Shown piece after piece: positions 50,411-60,365 of a stretch of 64,000 nucleotides of DNA. The translations under genes and the position numbers were made by a program. Position 1 is the stretch's first letter; each line of letters starts with the position of its first letter. The notes under the pieces are model-generated. The model searched no databases and had not been told where the DNA came from. It saw only the letters and a list, made by a program, of their open reading frames with translations. This DNA comes from Micropruina glycogenica (GTDB lineage Bacteria; Actinomycetota; Actinomycetes; Propionibacteriales; Propionibacteriaceae), in NCBI RefSeq assembly GCF_039524395.1, contig NZ_BAAAGO010000021.1. One strand, 5' to 3'.

Positions 50411-53095
50411 ATGAATACTCCAGACAACCAGTCGATCACGTCAACCAAGCGCGGCGGCGCCCCCTTCGCCCGTGGCCGACTTTCCCTCCTCACTGCCGGT
50501 GTTGCACTGGCCTGCACCCTCACCGTGCCCATGTTCGCGTCCGCCGAGCCCGTCCCCACACCCGACAAAGACCTGAGCGCACAGCAGGCTCAAAAGCTGG
50601 AGAAGGAGCGTCGTGCCCAACTGGCCGCGGACGACGCCAAGGCGCAACGGGCAACCAATCCGGGCGAGGAGGTGCCACTGGACAAATCCAACCTGCAAAA
50701 CCTCAAGGTCACGAAGACCACCGCCACCAGCGACGGCGTCAAGCTCGAGATGGGGTCATTCGTGGGTCTGGTGCGCTTCGTCAGCGCTGATGTGGTGAAG
50801 GTCACATTGCAGGCTGCCGGACAACCCGCCTACCAGAGCGTGGCTGTGGTGAAGAACCGGATCAACAAGGTGTCGATCAAACGCAGCAAGTCGCGCTCCA
50901 CCTACACCATGAAAACCAAGGGCGTCACGGTACGGATCAGCCTGAGCAAGTTTGGCGTCACCATGCTGGACAAGAAGGGCAACGTCATCAACGCCGACGA
51001 CTCGCGCTTCGGCAGCGGCTACGAGGACGGCAAGCCCTACGTCTTCAAGAAGACCGACAAGAGCGAAGCGTTCTACGGTTTCGGTGAGCAGACCAAGGGT
51101 CTCAACAAGCGCGGGGACAGCATCGGCATGTGGAACACCGACCACTACGCCTACGAGGCCGACGCCAAATACATCTACACGTCCATCCCGTTCTTCACCG
51201 GACTGAAGAGCAACGGCGCCTACGGCATCTTCTTCGACAACACCCACCACTCGATGTGGGAGATGGCCAGCGAGTCCCCCGACTACTACTACTTCTACGC
51301 CAACGGCGGCGAACTGAACTACTACTTCATCAACGGTCCCAAGATGGGCGACGTGCTCGACCGATACACCCAGTTGACCGGGCGCTACCAGCAGCCTCCG
51401 GAATGGTCACTGGGGTGGGAGCAAAGCCACTGGGGATACTCCCCGGGCAGCAAGATTGTCGACGTCGCCAAGGGCTACCGCGAACGGAAGATCCCGCTGG
51501 ACGCGATGAACATGGACATCGACTACATGGATGGCTGGCGAGTGTTCACCTGGGGCAAGAACTGGGGTGACCAGAACAAGATCGACGATCAGCTGGAGTC
51601 GATGGGGGTGAAGACGATCGCCATCAACGACCCAGGCGTCAAGAAAGAGAGCGGCTACTGGATGTCCGACGAGGGCACGGCCAAGGGCTACTGGGCGACC
51701 AACCCCGACGGCAGCAACTACGAGGGCGCCGTCTGGCCCGGCACCGCCTACTTCCCGGACTTCAGCCGCGCCGACGTGCGCGAATGGTGGGCGAACCAGA
51801 TGCCGAAGCTCACCGACAAGGGCGTGGACGGCATCTGGCTCGACATGAACGAACCGGCCGACTTCATCGGCCCCAATCACACGCTGCCATTGGAGGTCGA
51901 GTTCAGCAACGGCACCAAGCAGCACACCGAGGTTCACAACATCTACGGGTTCTGGAACACGGTGGCCACCTACGAGGGGTTGAAGAAGGTGAAGCCGAAC
52001 GAACGGGCCTTCGTGTTCAGCCGTGACATGTACGCCGGATCGCAGCGCTACGCAGCGTTGTGGAGCGGCGACAACGTCAGCAACTGGGACCATCTGGCCC
52101 TGACTCTGCCGCTCAACATGAACGTCGGGCTGTCGGGCGTGCCGCATGTGGGCAACGACATCGGCGGGTTCGTCGGTGACACCACCCCCGAGTTGTTCGC
52201 TCGGTGGATCGAAAGTGGCTCGTTCGCACCGTTCGCGCGCGTGCACTACGACAACAACTTCCAGCCCGATCAGCAGTGCCAGGAGCCCTGGTGCCTCGGC
52301 TCCGAGGTGGAGGACATCGCCCGCAAGTACGTCAGCCTGCGCTACAGCCTGCTGCCGTACACCAACACGGCGTTCCACAACTCGACCAGGGACGGCCGAC
52401 CGGTCCAGCAGGCGCTGGTGTACCAGTTCCAGAACGACCCGGCGGTGCGCAACATCTCCGATCAGTTCATGTGGGGCGACTCGATCATGGTGGCACCAGT
52501 GGTCACCAAGGGCGCCACATCGCGGCAGGTATACCTGCCCACGGGCAAGGACTGGATCGACTGGTGGACCGGCGAAAAGCACGCCGGCGGCCAGACCATC
52601 ACCAAGGACGCACCGCTGGACGTGATGCCCATCTACGTGGCGGCCGGATCGGTGATCCCCACCCGCGAAGTGCAACAGCACACCGGACAGAACGACTTCA
52701 CCAATGTCGCCTTCAACGTGTTTCTCGGCAACGGCAAGGCCACCGGAACCCTGTACGAGGACGACGGCAAAACCGAGGCGTACAAGAAGGGCGGCTACAA
52801 CACCTATCGCATCAACGTGTCGACCACAGCGAACGGTTCGGTCTCCTTGTCGACCAAGAAGACCCATGCCGGCTACTCATCGAAGCTCAAGACCTACGAC
52901 GTGGTGCTGCGTGGCGACCTGCCCGTGTTCGGCGGTGCCGCCGGAGCCAAGGTCAATCCATCCGAGGCCTCGATCAATGCAGACGCGTCCAGCAAGGGTG
53001 TGAAGATCACCAAGGTGGACGCCAAGAAAGGCACCGTGACCGTCCGGGTGCCGATCTCTGCTGCCAACGTCACCATCGCGTTTGAGGGGAAGTGA
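50411..53095 (+). CDS. Secreted GH31 alpha-glucosidase-type enzyme
   Basis: An 894-residue exported enzyme: signal peptide about 1-45 (ending FASAEP), N-terminal beta domain, then the GH31 barrel. The nucleophile is Asp478 in GIWLDMNEPADF and the acid/base Asp554 in ALWSGDNVSNWDHL. FYGFGEQTKGLNKRG and WDKNWG-like blocks precede them, and LPYTNTAFHNSTRDGRPV follows. It acts from the non-reducing end of alpha-glucosides; some GH31 enzymes transglycosylate instead. GTGA overlap joins it to the GH13 gene. 133 bp separate it from the ROK gene, with no obvious promoter. Confidence 0.93.
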   Translation: MNTPDNQSITSTKRGGAPFARGRLSLLTAGVALACTLTVPMFASAEPVPTPDKDLSAQQAQKLEKERRAQLAADDAKAQRATNPGEEVPLDKSNLQNLKVTKTTATSDGVKLEMGSFVGLVRFVSADVVKVTLQAAGQPAYQSVAVVKNRINKVSIKRSKSRSTYTMKTKGVTVRISLSKFGVTMLDKKGNVINADDSRFGSGYEDGKPYVFKKTDKSEAFYGFGEQTKGLNKRGDSIGMWNTDHYAYEADAKYIYTSIPFFTGLKSNGAYGIFFDNTHHSMWEMASESPDYYYFYANGGELNYYFINGPKMGDVLDRYTQLTGRYQQPPEWSLGWEQSHWGYSPGSKIVDVAKGYRERKIPLDAMNMDIDYMDGWRVFTWGKNWGDQNKIDDQLESMGVKTIAINDPGVKKESGYWMSDEGTAKGYWATNPDGSNYEGAVWPGTAYFPDFSRADVREWWANQMPKLTDKGVDGIWLDMNEPADFIGPNHTLPLEVEFSNGTKQHTEVHNIYGFWNTVATYEGLKKVKPNERAFVFSRDMYAGSQRYAALWSGDNVSNWDHLALTLPLNMNVGLSGVPHVGNDIGGFVGDTTPELFARWIESGSFAPFARVHYDNNFQPDQQCQEPWCLGSEVEDIARKYVSLRYSLLPYTNTAFHNSTRDGRPVQQALVYQFQNDPAVRNISDQFMWGDSIMVAPVVTKGATSRQVYLPTGKDWIDWWTGEKHAGGQTITKDAPLDVMPIYVAAGSVIPTREVQQHTGQNDFTNVAFNVFLGNGKATGTLYEDDGKTEAYKKGGYNTYRINVSTTANGSVSLSTKKTHAGYSSKLKTYDVVLRGDLPVFGGAAGAKVNPSEASINADASSKGVKITKVDAKKGTVTVRVPISAANVTIAFEGK

Positions 53096-55338
53096 CCTTC
53101 ATGAAAAAGTCAATCAAGCTCACCGCCGTGTGCGCCCTCACCACCGGCCTGACCCTGGCCTCCGGGCCTGGAACGGCCACAGCCGGTCCCAGTGACTTCA
53201 CCGCTGCGCCGATCTCTGCAAGCCAGGCCAAATCATTGGCCGGCAAGAGTGCACGCAATCAGGAGACGACTCTCAACATGTACTCGGTGATGACGGACCG
53301 GTTCGCCAACGGTGACCCGTCCAACGACACCGGCGGGATCTCCGGCGGACCCCTGCAGCACGGGTTCGACGCGACCAAGAAGCAGTTCTACAACGGCGGC
53401 GACATCAAGGGCCTCACCGAGAAGCTGGACTACATCCAGAGCCTCGGCATGAACGCGATCTGGATCACCCCGCCCTACGAGAACGACCCGGTGCAGATCC
53501 TGCCCAACTACACCTCGGCGTCCTACCACGGCTATTGGATCACCGGCTTCGACAAGATGGACAAGCATGTCGGCACGCCGGCGGAGGTGAAGGCCTTCAT
53601 CGCGGCCGCCCACAAGCGCGGCATGAAGGTCATCTTCGACGTGGTGGCCAACCACACTGCCGACGTGTTCGACTACGCCCAGAAGGAGTACACCTACCGG
53701 GGCTCCGACCAATACCCGTACAAGGACATCAACGGCAACACCTTCGACCCCCACCAGTACGCGGCCAGCAGCACGTTCCCGCAGATGAAGGTCGAGGACA
53801 TGCCCTACACGCCGGTGCTGCGCAGTGCGTCCGACGCCACGAAACGGTCTCCAGCCTTCCTCAACAACCCGCTCAACTATCACAACCGAGGAGACTCCAC
53901 CTTCACCGGCGAGAGCTCGGTGTGGGGCGACTTCATCGGTTTAGACGACGTCTTCACCGAGAAGCCCGAGGTGGTCAAGGGCTTCAAGGACATCTTCAAG
54001 GGATACGTGAAGAACTACGGGGTCGACGGCTTCCGCATCGACACCTACAAGCACGTCAACATCGAGTTCTGGCAGCAGGTGATGCCCGACGTCGAGAAGT
54101 ACGCGGCCTCCGTGGGCAAGAAGAAGTTCTACGTGTTCGGCGAGGTGGCCTCGCCCACGGCGCCGGAGGTGTCGTGGTGGTCGACCAAGGGCAACAGTGG
54201 ATCCATGCTCGACTTCGCCTTCCAGGGTGCGATCCGCAAGACGCTGTCCGAGAACGCCCCAGTCTCGACCCTGGCCGACCTGTTCGCCCAGGACGACATG
54301 TACACCACGAAGAAGTTCAACGCCTACAACCTCGCCACCTTCGTCAGCAACCACGACATGGGCCGCATCGCGAACATGCTGCGGATCGACACCCCGTCGC
54401 AACCCGACTGGGCTTTGCTGCGACGGCTGAACGTGGCCAACGCGGTGCTGTTCTTCTCCCGCGGCAACCCCATCGTCTACTACGGCGACGAGCAGGGCTT
54501 CGTCGGTGACGGAAACGACACAGGAGCACGCGAATCACTGTTCGCCAGCCAGGTTCCCGAGTACGCCAAGGAGAAGCTGCTCGGCACCGACCGGACAGGC
54601 GCTCAGGACAACTACAGCACCACGGCGCCGATGTACCGGCAGATCCAACGCCTTGCGTCGGTGGTCAACGCCAACCCGGCCCTCAAGGACGGCGCGCAGG
54701 TCACCCGCTACGTGGACGAGGGCCAGGGCGTGTTTGCCATGAGTCGAACTGACGCCGCCAAAGGCGTCGAGTACGTCGTCGCGGTCAACAACGGCTGGAG
54801 CGACAAGCAGGTGAAGATCCCCACCTACAGCCGCGACATGGCATTCACCCAGCTCTACCCGGCCGGGAGCCAAACCCAGTACACCGACATCGACAAGAAG
54901 CTCACCGTCACCGTCCCCCATATGTCCGTGATCGTTTTCAAAGCGGCCAAGCCGGTCGCGAAGAGCAGCGCCGCACCCTCAATCACCTTGGACGGCATGA
55001 CGCCCGGCGCCACCGTCACCGACCGATGGCAGATCAAAGCCCGCACATCAAACCAGGGCGGCAGTAACGACCAGGTCACCTTCGTCGCCAAAGTCGGAAA
55101 CGCGGCCTGGACCTCCATCGGCACCGACGACAACCCCAACTGGTCGGTCTGGTTCGACCCGGCGGGCATTCCAGCGGGAACACCCGTCACGTTCCGCGCC
55201 ATCGTCTCTGACAACAACGGCCACCGCCGGGTCAGCGATGGTGTCGTCCAAGTGATCGGAAACGACGCCACGATGAATGCCGACAAGGCTCCCGTCGACA
55301 CGCCGAAGTCTCTACAGCCAGAGCTCCGCGGCCGCTGA
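53092..55338 (+). CDS. Secreted GH13 alpha-amylase-family enzyme
   Basis: A 748-residue exported enzyme: signal peptide (about 4-32), then a GH13 barrel with region I DVVANHTADVF, nucleophile Asp317 in GFRIDTYKHV, general acid Glu351 in VFGEVASP and Asp422 in SNHDMGR. After a C-terminal beta domain, about 640-730 form an Ig-like module (ITLDGMTPGATVTDRWQIKA). Exact linkage cannot be read from the motifs. GTG 53092 overlaps the GH31 stop; ATG 53101 is an equally good start. Last gene of the alpha-glucan locus. Confidence 0.92.
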   Translation: MTFMKKSIKLTAVCALTTGLTLASGPGTATAGPSDFTAAPISASQAKSLAGKSARNQETTLNMYSVMTDRFANGDPSNDTGGISGGPLQHGFDATKKQFYNGGDIKGLTEKLDYIQSLGMNAIWITPPYENDPVQILPNYTSASYHGYWITGFDKMDKHVGTPAEVKAFIAAAHKRGMKVIFDVVANHTADVFDYAQKEYTYRGSDQYPYKDINGNTFDPHQYAASSTFPQMKVEDMPYTPVLRSASDATKRSPAFLNNPLNYHNRGDSTFTGESSVWGDFIGLDDVFTEKPEVVKGFKDIFKGYVKNYGVDGFRIDTYKHVNIEFWQQVMPDVEKYAASVGKKKFYVFGEVASPTAPEVSWWSTKGNSGSMLDFAFQGAIRKTLSENAPVSTLADLFAQDDMYTTKKFNAYNLATFVSNHDMGRIANMLRIDTPSQPDWALLRRLNVANAVLFFSRGNPIVYYGDEQGFVGDGNDTGARESLFASQVPEYAKEKLLGTDRTGAQDNYSTTAPMYRQIQRLASVVNANPALKDGAQVTRYVDEGQGVFAMSRTDAAKGVEYVVAVNNGWSDKQVKIPTYSRDMAFTQLYPAGSQTQYTDIDKKLTVTVPHMSVIVFKAAKPVAKSSAAPSITLDGMTPGATVTDRWQIKARTSNQGGSNDQVTFVAKVGNAAWTSIGTDDNPNWSVWFDPAGIPAGTPVTFRAIVSDNNGHRRVSDGVVQVIGNDATMNADKAPVDTPKSLQPELRGR

Positions 55339-55351
55339 CACAGCGTAAACC

Positions 55352-55387
55352 GTGGCCCGGGTCGTGCACACGACCCGGGCCATTTGG
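55352..55387 (+). terminator. Terminator closing the alpha-glucan locus
   Basis: TGGCCCGGGTCGTG and CGACCCGGGCCA around a short loop, then TTTGGT, 14 bases after the GH13 stop. Confidence 0.85.
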
Positions 55388-56108
55388 TACCCGCGTCGGA
55401 ATGCCGCACAGCAAGGTCACAATAGGAAAGGTGCGCCCATCGATCGTCGCGCTCAACCCCACCTGTCACCGGTCACTGCGTTTTGATCGTCGCCGCCGCA
55501 GCGATCGAACCGCTTCTTCCCGGCCGGCACGCTGCTGCTGACTCACTAGGTGGCGACCTGGGCGCAGACCGCGTGCGCGCCGTTGCCTGTGACGATGATG
55601 GCGACGCCATTGCCAGCGTAGGTGGGGGTGCCGATGGCCTCGCGCGGTCGGCAACCGCGCAGGTGCAGCCCGGTCTCGACGTGTGGCGTCCTCACCGCAG
55701 GTCACGGGCGCGCTGCGCGTGGTCGAGTTCATGACCGCCGCGCCGGCCGCCAGGGGGGCGTACTACCCCCAGTGAGTACACCGCGTCGGGCCCGGCGACG
55801 CGGGAGCTTCGGCAGCTCGGCGGGGGTGCAACTGTTCGTCGGATTTGAGTTGCAGCGGGACCTGGTGCCGACCGCTCACCGCGACTGGTATGTCCTGTAT
55901 GTCACGGCTCTGGCGATGCGCCACCTACCCCGGTGCAGCTGTTGGACGCGCTGGTCCTACCGGCACGCCCTCGCCGCCGGGTTGACCGTTACAGGCTACC
56001 CCTTGGCAGGCAACTGGCGGCGGGCGGCATGTTCGTCTGACATCTCGGTGGGCAGTTCCGCTTCTTTTGAGGCATAAGGCAGCACGCACCACCTACTAGG
56101 CTCGCACC
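55388..56108. other. Gene-poor stretch with decayed coding fragments
   Basis: No intact gene recognised. The minus strand at 55550-55640 ends GTPTYAGNGVAIIVTGNGAH with AVCAQVAT and stop, like a protein C-terminus without its beginning. The plus strand at 55800-55920 reads GVQLFVGFELQRDLVPTAHR with DWYVLYVTALAMR in a frame without a good start. Both look like remnants of unknown genes. Confidence 0.4.
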
Positions 56109-57197
56109 ATGGGCGTTTTCGCTGGAGCCGATCCGCTGGGCGCTCCCTTTCGTGCCGCTGTGGGCGGCGTGCTGGGCGAGTTCGTCGCGGGGCACGCTAC
56201 CCTGCTTACCGCTGTGGCCCCCCAGTTGGGCTCGCTGATCGAGTTGGCCCAAGTATTCACCGCCGGCGGCAAACGGTTGCGGCCGGCCTTCTGCTGGTGG
56301 GGCTACGCCGCCGTCGCCGAGCCGAGCGACCCCGACGCGCTGGTGCGCGCTGCGGCCAGCCTCGACCTGCTGCACGTCTCGGCCCTGGTGCACGACGACG
56401 TGATGGACGCCTCGGACACCCGACGCGGCTTAGCCGCGGCGCATCGTCAGTTCGAGGCCTGGCACGCCGACGGTGGACTGCTGGGTGATGCACAGGCATT
56501 CGGACGGGCCGGCGCGATTCTGCTCGGCGACCTGCTGCTGGTGTGGTCGATGGAGATGTTCACGGGGTGCGGGCTGCCCGCGGACGCCGTCGCCCGAGCC
56601 ACCCCCCTGCTCGACACAATGCGCACCGAGGTCATTTCCGGGCAGTTTCTCGATGTATTCGCCCAGGCCGAGCCGATCGGTGCCGTCGACCTGATGACCC
56701 TGGTGCCGCAGGTGGTCGAGTTCAAGACCTCGCGTTACACGGTGATCCGGCCGCTGCAACTGGGCGCAGCGCTGGCCGGCGGAAGCGATGCCGCGCTGGT
56801 CGCCCTGGGTGCCTACGGGTCGCCGCTGGGGCGGGCGTTCCAGTTTCGCGACGACGTGCTGGGAGTGTTCGGCGAGCCCGAGGTCACCGGCAAGCCGGCC
56901 GGCGACGACCTGCGCGAGGGCAAGCGCACGGTGCTGGTCGCGCACGCGCTCGAACTGGCCTCCGACACCGCGAAAGAACGGCTGGCCGGACTGTTGGGCA
57001 ACGCCGAACTCGACGCCACCGACGTGGCGACCGCCCGCGAGATCATCGTCACCTCGGGCGCGCTCGCGGCCACCGAGCAACGCATCGCCGACGACCTGAA
57101 CCTGGCCCTCGCCGCCTTGGACGACGCCCCGCTGCGAGACGAGGCCGTCACCGCGCTGCGCCGGTTGGCTGAACTCTCAACCAGCCGCTCGGCCTGA
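56109..57197 (+). CDS. Polyprenyl diphosphate synthase (trans-type)
   Basis: A 362-residue prenyl synthase. First Asp-rich motif is HDDVMDAS with AGGKRLRPAF before it; the second is FQFRDDVLGVFG, where the last Asp of DDxxD is Gly. KTSRYTVIRPL supplies the Lys/Thr pair. It condenses isopentenyl diphosphate onto allylic primers; product length (geranylgeranyl or longer) cannot be read safely. Possible roles are carotenoid, menaquinone or lipid carriers. Monocistronic. Confidence 0.92.
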   Translation: MGVFAGADPLGAPFRAAVGGVLGEFVAGHATLLTAVAPQLGSLIELAQVFTAGGKRLRPAFCWWGYAAVAEPSDPDALVRAAASLDLLHVSALVHDDVMDASDTRRGLAAAHRQFEAWHADGGLLGDAQAFGRAGAILLGDLLLVWSMEMFTGCGLPADAVARATPLLDTMRTEVISGQFLDVFAQAEPIGAVDLMTLVPQVVEFKTSRYTVIRPLQLGAALAGGSDAALVALGAYGSPLGRAFQFRDDVLGVFGEPEVTGKPAGDDLREGKRTVLVAHALELASDTAKERLAGLLGNAELDATDVATAREIIVTSGALAATEQRIADDLNLALAALDDAPLRDEAVTALRRLAELSTSRSA

Positions 57198-57247
57198 TCC
57201 GTCATCGGGGACGGTTCTATTTCCTGCTCACAGGCGCAACCGTCATG

Positions 57248-57402
57248 GAGATCCCGACGTTCGCCCGGGATGACGGACGGCTGCGACGCACGCGGCACTG
57301 CCGTCATCCCGCGCTTGCCCCGGGATCTCCAAACGCAAGGCGCGAACGAAGGTCTCGACAGGCTCGACCAACGGCAGAGGTCTCGACAAGCTCGACCAGC
57401 GG
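57248..57402. repeat. Intergenic repeat cluster
   Basis: Two CCCGG/CCGGG palindromic repeats in opposite orientation (57248-57274 and 57303-57329) and two adjacent copies of the GGTCTCGACAAGCTCGACCA family (57351-57374 and 57379-57402) fill the gap between the convergent prenyl synthase and thiE genes. Confidence 0.85.
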
Positions 57403-57406
57403 CGGA

Positions 57407-58201
57407 TCAGATCTCCGGGTCCGTGTCGACCGGTGTCGTCCCAGGCGAGTCCGCGTCGTCACGGGTGACCCCGAGGGTGCGGAACCGACCCTCTTTGCCC
57501 ACCGCGTCGATCGTGAAGGCGTCCATCTCGTCGCCCCAGGCCGCGCGCAGCCGGTCGCCGAAGCTGCCGGCTGCGGCCCCCGGATCGTCCGCGTCGCAGA
57601 TCGCCCGGCCCACCGCCACCCGGCGCGCACCGGCGGCGAGCACCTGGTCGAGGTTGGTCAAAGTGATGCCGCCGATCGCGAACCAGGGCTTGGCGCCCTT
57701 GGCCTGCGGGGGCGCCACAGCGGCGGCGTGCCGCACCAGGTCGAGGCCCGGCGGCCGTCCGAACAGCGCCAACCCGCCGAAGCTCGGCCCCACGGTGAAG
57801 AAGTCGATCTGGTCGTCGGCCACGGCGGCGTCCACGTCTTTGACGGTGTAGCACGAGCGGCCCAGCTTGGCCCACCGGTGCACGTAGCGCCGCGCCTTCT
57901 CGGCCTCGGGACGGCCCTTGGGCAGGTGCAGCACGTCGGCGCCGAACTCGCGGGCCAGTTCGGGGTCGGCGTACACCGACACCAGGCCCTGGCTGCGCAG
58001 CGCCGCGGTGCGCAGCACGTCGAGCGCCGACAGCTTCTCGGTGTCGGACGCCCGGTCGTCGCGCAACTCCACCAGGTCGACCCCGGCGCCCATCACGTCG
58101 GCCGCGAACCCGCCCAGGTCGCCGGTGACCCGCCGGCCGTCGGTGACGCAGCACAGCCGCGCCAGGCGCAATCTGACGTCGATCCCCCGTAGTGCGGTCA
58201 C
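57407..58201 (-). CDS. thiE: Thiamine-phosphate synthase-like protein
   Basis: A 264-residue TIM-barrel protein. ThiE features are ARLCCVTDG at the start, FFTVGPSFGG in the middle and FAIGGITLTNLDQVLAAGARRVAVGRAI near the C-terminus. Several substrate-site positions differ from the textbook enzyme: VELRDD instead of QLRxK and DVLHLPKG instead of HxGQ-type sequence. An extra C-terminal 40 residues are acidic. It should couple the thiazole and pyrimidine halves of thiamine, but the altered sites leave room for another role. No other thi gene or TPP riboswitch is adjacent. GTG start. Confidence 0.78.
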   Translation of the reverse strand: MTALRGIDVRLRLARLCCVTDGRRVTGDLGGFAADVMGAGVDLVELRDDRASDTEKLSALDVLRTAALRSQGLVSVYADPELAREFGADVLHLPKGRPEAEKARRYVHRWAKLGRSCYTVKDVDAAVADDQIDFFTVGPSFGGLALFGRPPGLDLVRHAAAVAPPQAKGAKPWFAIGGITLTNLDQVLAAGARRVAVGRAICDADDPGAAAGSFGDRLRAAWGDEMDAFTIDAVGKEGRFRTLGVTRDDADSPGTTPVDTDPEI

Positions 58202-58349
58202 GCCGGTCAGCCTAACGCCGGGCCGCGCCGATCACACACCACTTCGCTCGCGACGGCGATCCGGACGACGCCCGGCGGGTCGCCACCGGCCCGACGGCAT
58301 CGCAGACCTAGACTCGCCGCAGGTCTGGACGGCCTGACTTCCCCTTGAC

Positions 58350-60344
58350 TTGTCCGGAGCGATGGTGACGACTGTGAGCACGAGCGACCCCCTGGTGGGG
58401 CAGCTTCTGGACGGCCGATACGCCATCCTGCGCAAGCTGGCCCGGGGTGGCATGGCCACGGTGTACCTGGCCGACGACCAACGGCTCACCCGCACCGTCG
58501 CGATCAAGGTGATGCACGAGGGGCTCGGCGACGACCAGGACTTCATTGGCAAGTTCGACCGCGAGGCCCGCGCCGCCGCCCGGCTTTCGCACCCCAACGT
58601 GGTGTCGGTATTCGACCAGGGGCTGCACCACGGCCGTCCGTACATCGTGATGGAGTACGTCGAGGGCTGCACGCTGCGGCACATGATCACCCGCGAGGGC
58701 TCGTTCAGCCCCGAGCGGGCGCTCGAACTGCTGATTCCGGTGACCAGCGCGGTCGCCGCCGCCCACGAGTCGGGGCTGATCCACCGCGACATCAAGCCCG
58801 AGAACGTGCTGATCAGCGACCGCGGGCAGATCAAGGTCGCCGACTTCGGCCTGGCCCGCGCCATCACCGCGCAGACCGCCACCGCCACCGGCATGCTGAT
58901 CGGCACTGTCAGCTACATCGCCCCTGAACTGGTCACCCACGGCAAGGCCGACCCGCGCTGCGACGTGTACGCGCTGGGCGTGGTGCTGTACGAGATGCTC
59001 ACCGGCACCAAGCCGCACACCGGCGACAACCCGATTCAGGTCGCCTACGCGCACGTGCACAAGGCCATTCCAGCGCCGTCGTCGGCGGTCAAGACGTCGT
59101 GGCGCGAGTCGCGCAACGGCATTCCGCCCTACCTGGACGCGCTCGTCACCAGCGCCGCCGCCCGTCGGCCGGCGGACCGTCCGACCGACGCCCGGGTGCT
59201 GCTCGACCACCTGCGCCAGGCCCGCGAGGCGCTCGACCGGGGGGTGATGGACGACCCCGTGCTGACCAGCCGCATGCGGCGCACCACCCTCGACCCCGAG
59301 CATCACATCACCGAGCCGGTGCCCAGCCTGCGCGAAACCGACGGTGACGATCGCACGCCCACGCTGCGGTTCACCCCGTCGACCCCGATCAGCCCGGGGC
59401 TGCCCGAGATCACCGACGGCATGCCCTACTACGACGGCCCCGTCGAAGCCCCCCGCGCACCGAAGCGTCCGCGGCGCCGCTGGCTGGGGCTGATCGCCGG
59501 CCTGATCGCCGTGCTGCTGGTGGGGTCGGGGTTGTGGTGGGTGTTCGCCGGCCAGTACCAGGCCACCCCAGCGATGGGTCAGTTGAACCAGGCCCAGGCC
59601 AAGGCGGCCGCCGCGTCGGCCGGGCTGCAGATCGCCTTCGCCAGCGAGTTCTCAGAAGACGTGCCGAGCGGGCTGGTGGTGCGCACCGACCCGGCCTCGG
59701 GCGAACGCATCGTGCACGGCGGCACGGTCACGGCGTTCGTGTCCAAGGGCCCTGAGCGCTACCCGGTGCCGGCGCTGCGCGGCCTCGACCTGCCCACGGC
59801 CACCGAGAACCTGACCAAGCTGCATCTGGTGGTGGGCACCGTCACGCAGGCCTTCGACGACGACATCGAGGCCGGCAAGGTGGTCAGCAGTTCGGTCGAC
59901 GAGGGCACCCCGCTCAAGCCGGGCACCGCGGTCGACCTGGTGCTCAGCCAAGGGCCGGCACCGGTCACCCTGGCCGACTGGACCAAGAAGTCGGCCAAGG
60001 ACGCCACCAAGGCGCTCAAAGAGCAGGGTCTGGTGGTGAAGACCACCGAACAGAACGACGCCGACGTAGCCAAGGGCGACGTGATCAGCCAGACCCCCGC
60101 CGCCGGCGAGGTGCACCGCGGCGACACCGTCACCCTCGTGGTCAGCAAGGGCCCGGTGATGAAGGTCGTCCCCCGCACCCGCGGGTTGTCGCTCGACCGG
60201 GCGCGCGAGGTGCTCACCAAGGCCGGCTTCAAGGTGCAGGTGAACCGCCTGATCAACTTCGGCTTCGACCTGGTGCAGAGCACCAACCCGGGTGCAGGCA
60301 AGAAGGCCCCCGAGGGCTCGACCATCACCGTCAACCTGGTCTGA
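58350..60344 (+). CDS. Transmembrane Ser/Thr protein kinase with four PASTA domains
   Basis: A kinase of up to 664 residues. The kinase domain (about 20-285) has GGMATVYLA, AIKVM, HRDIKPENVL and DFGLA; a juxtamembrane linker rich in Thr follows. A transmembrane helix lies at about 373-395 (WLGLIAGLIAVLLVGSGLWW), then four PASTA repeats (about 400-664) that bind peptidoglycan fragments or lipid II outside the cell. It is the PknB/PknL-type sensor of growth and cell-wall state. Start may be TTG 58350, ATG 58362 or GTG 58374. Confidence 0.95.
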   Translation: MSGAMVTTVSTSDPLVGQLLDGRYAILRKLARGGMATVYLADDQRLTRTVAIKVMHEGLGDDQDFIGKFDREARAAARLSHPNVVSVFDQGLHHGRPYIVMEYVEGCTLRHMITREGSFSPERALELLIPVTSAVAAAHESGLIHRDIKPENVLISDRGQIKVADFGLARAITAQTATATGMLIGTVSYIAPELVTHGKADPRCDVYALGVVLYEMLTGTKPHTGDNPIQVAYAHVHKAIPAPSSAVKTSWRESRNGIPPYLDALVTSAAARRPADRPTDARVLLDHLRQAREALDRGVMDDPVLTSRMRRTTLDPEHHITEPVPSLRETDGDDRTPTLRFTPSTPISPGLPEITDGMPYYDGPVEAPRAPKRPRRRWLGLIAGLIAVLLVGSGLWWVFAGQYQATPAMGQLNQAQAKAAAASAGLQIAFASEFSEDVPSGLVVRTDPASGERIVHGGTVTAFVSKGPERYPVPALRGLDLPTATENLTKLHLVVGTVTQAFDDDIEAGKVVSSSVDEGTPLKPGTAVDLVLSQGPAPVTLADWTKKSAKDATKALKEQGLVVKTTEQNDADVAKGDVISQTPAAGEVHRGDTVTLVVSKGPVMKVVPRTRGLSLDRAREVLTKAGFKVQVNRLINFGFDLVQSTNPGAGKKAPEGSTITVNLV

Positions 60345-60365
60345 CCGCTCGCTACCCTGACGGCT

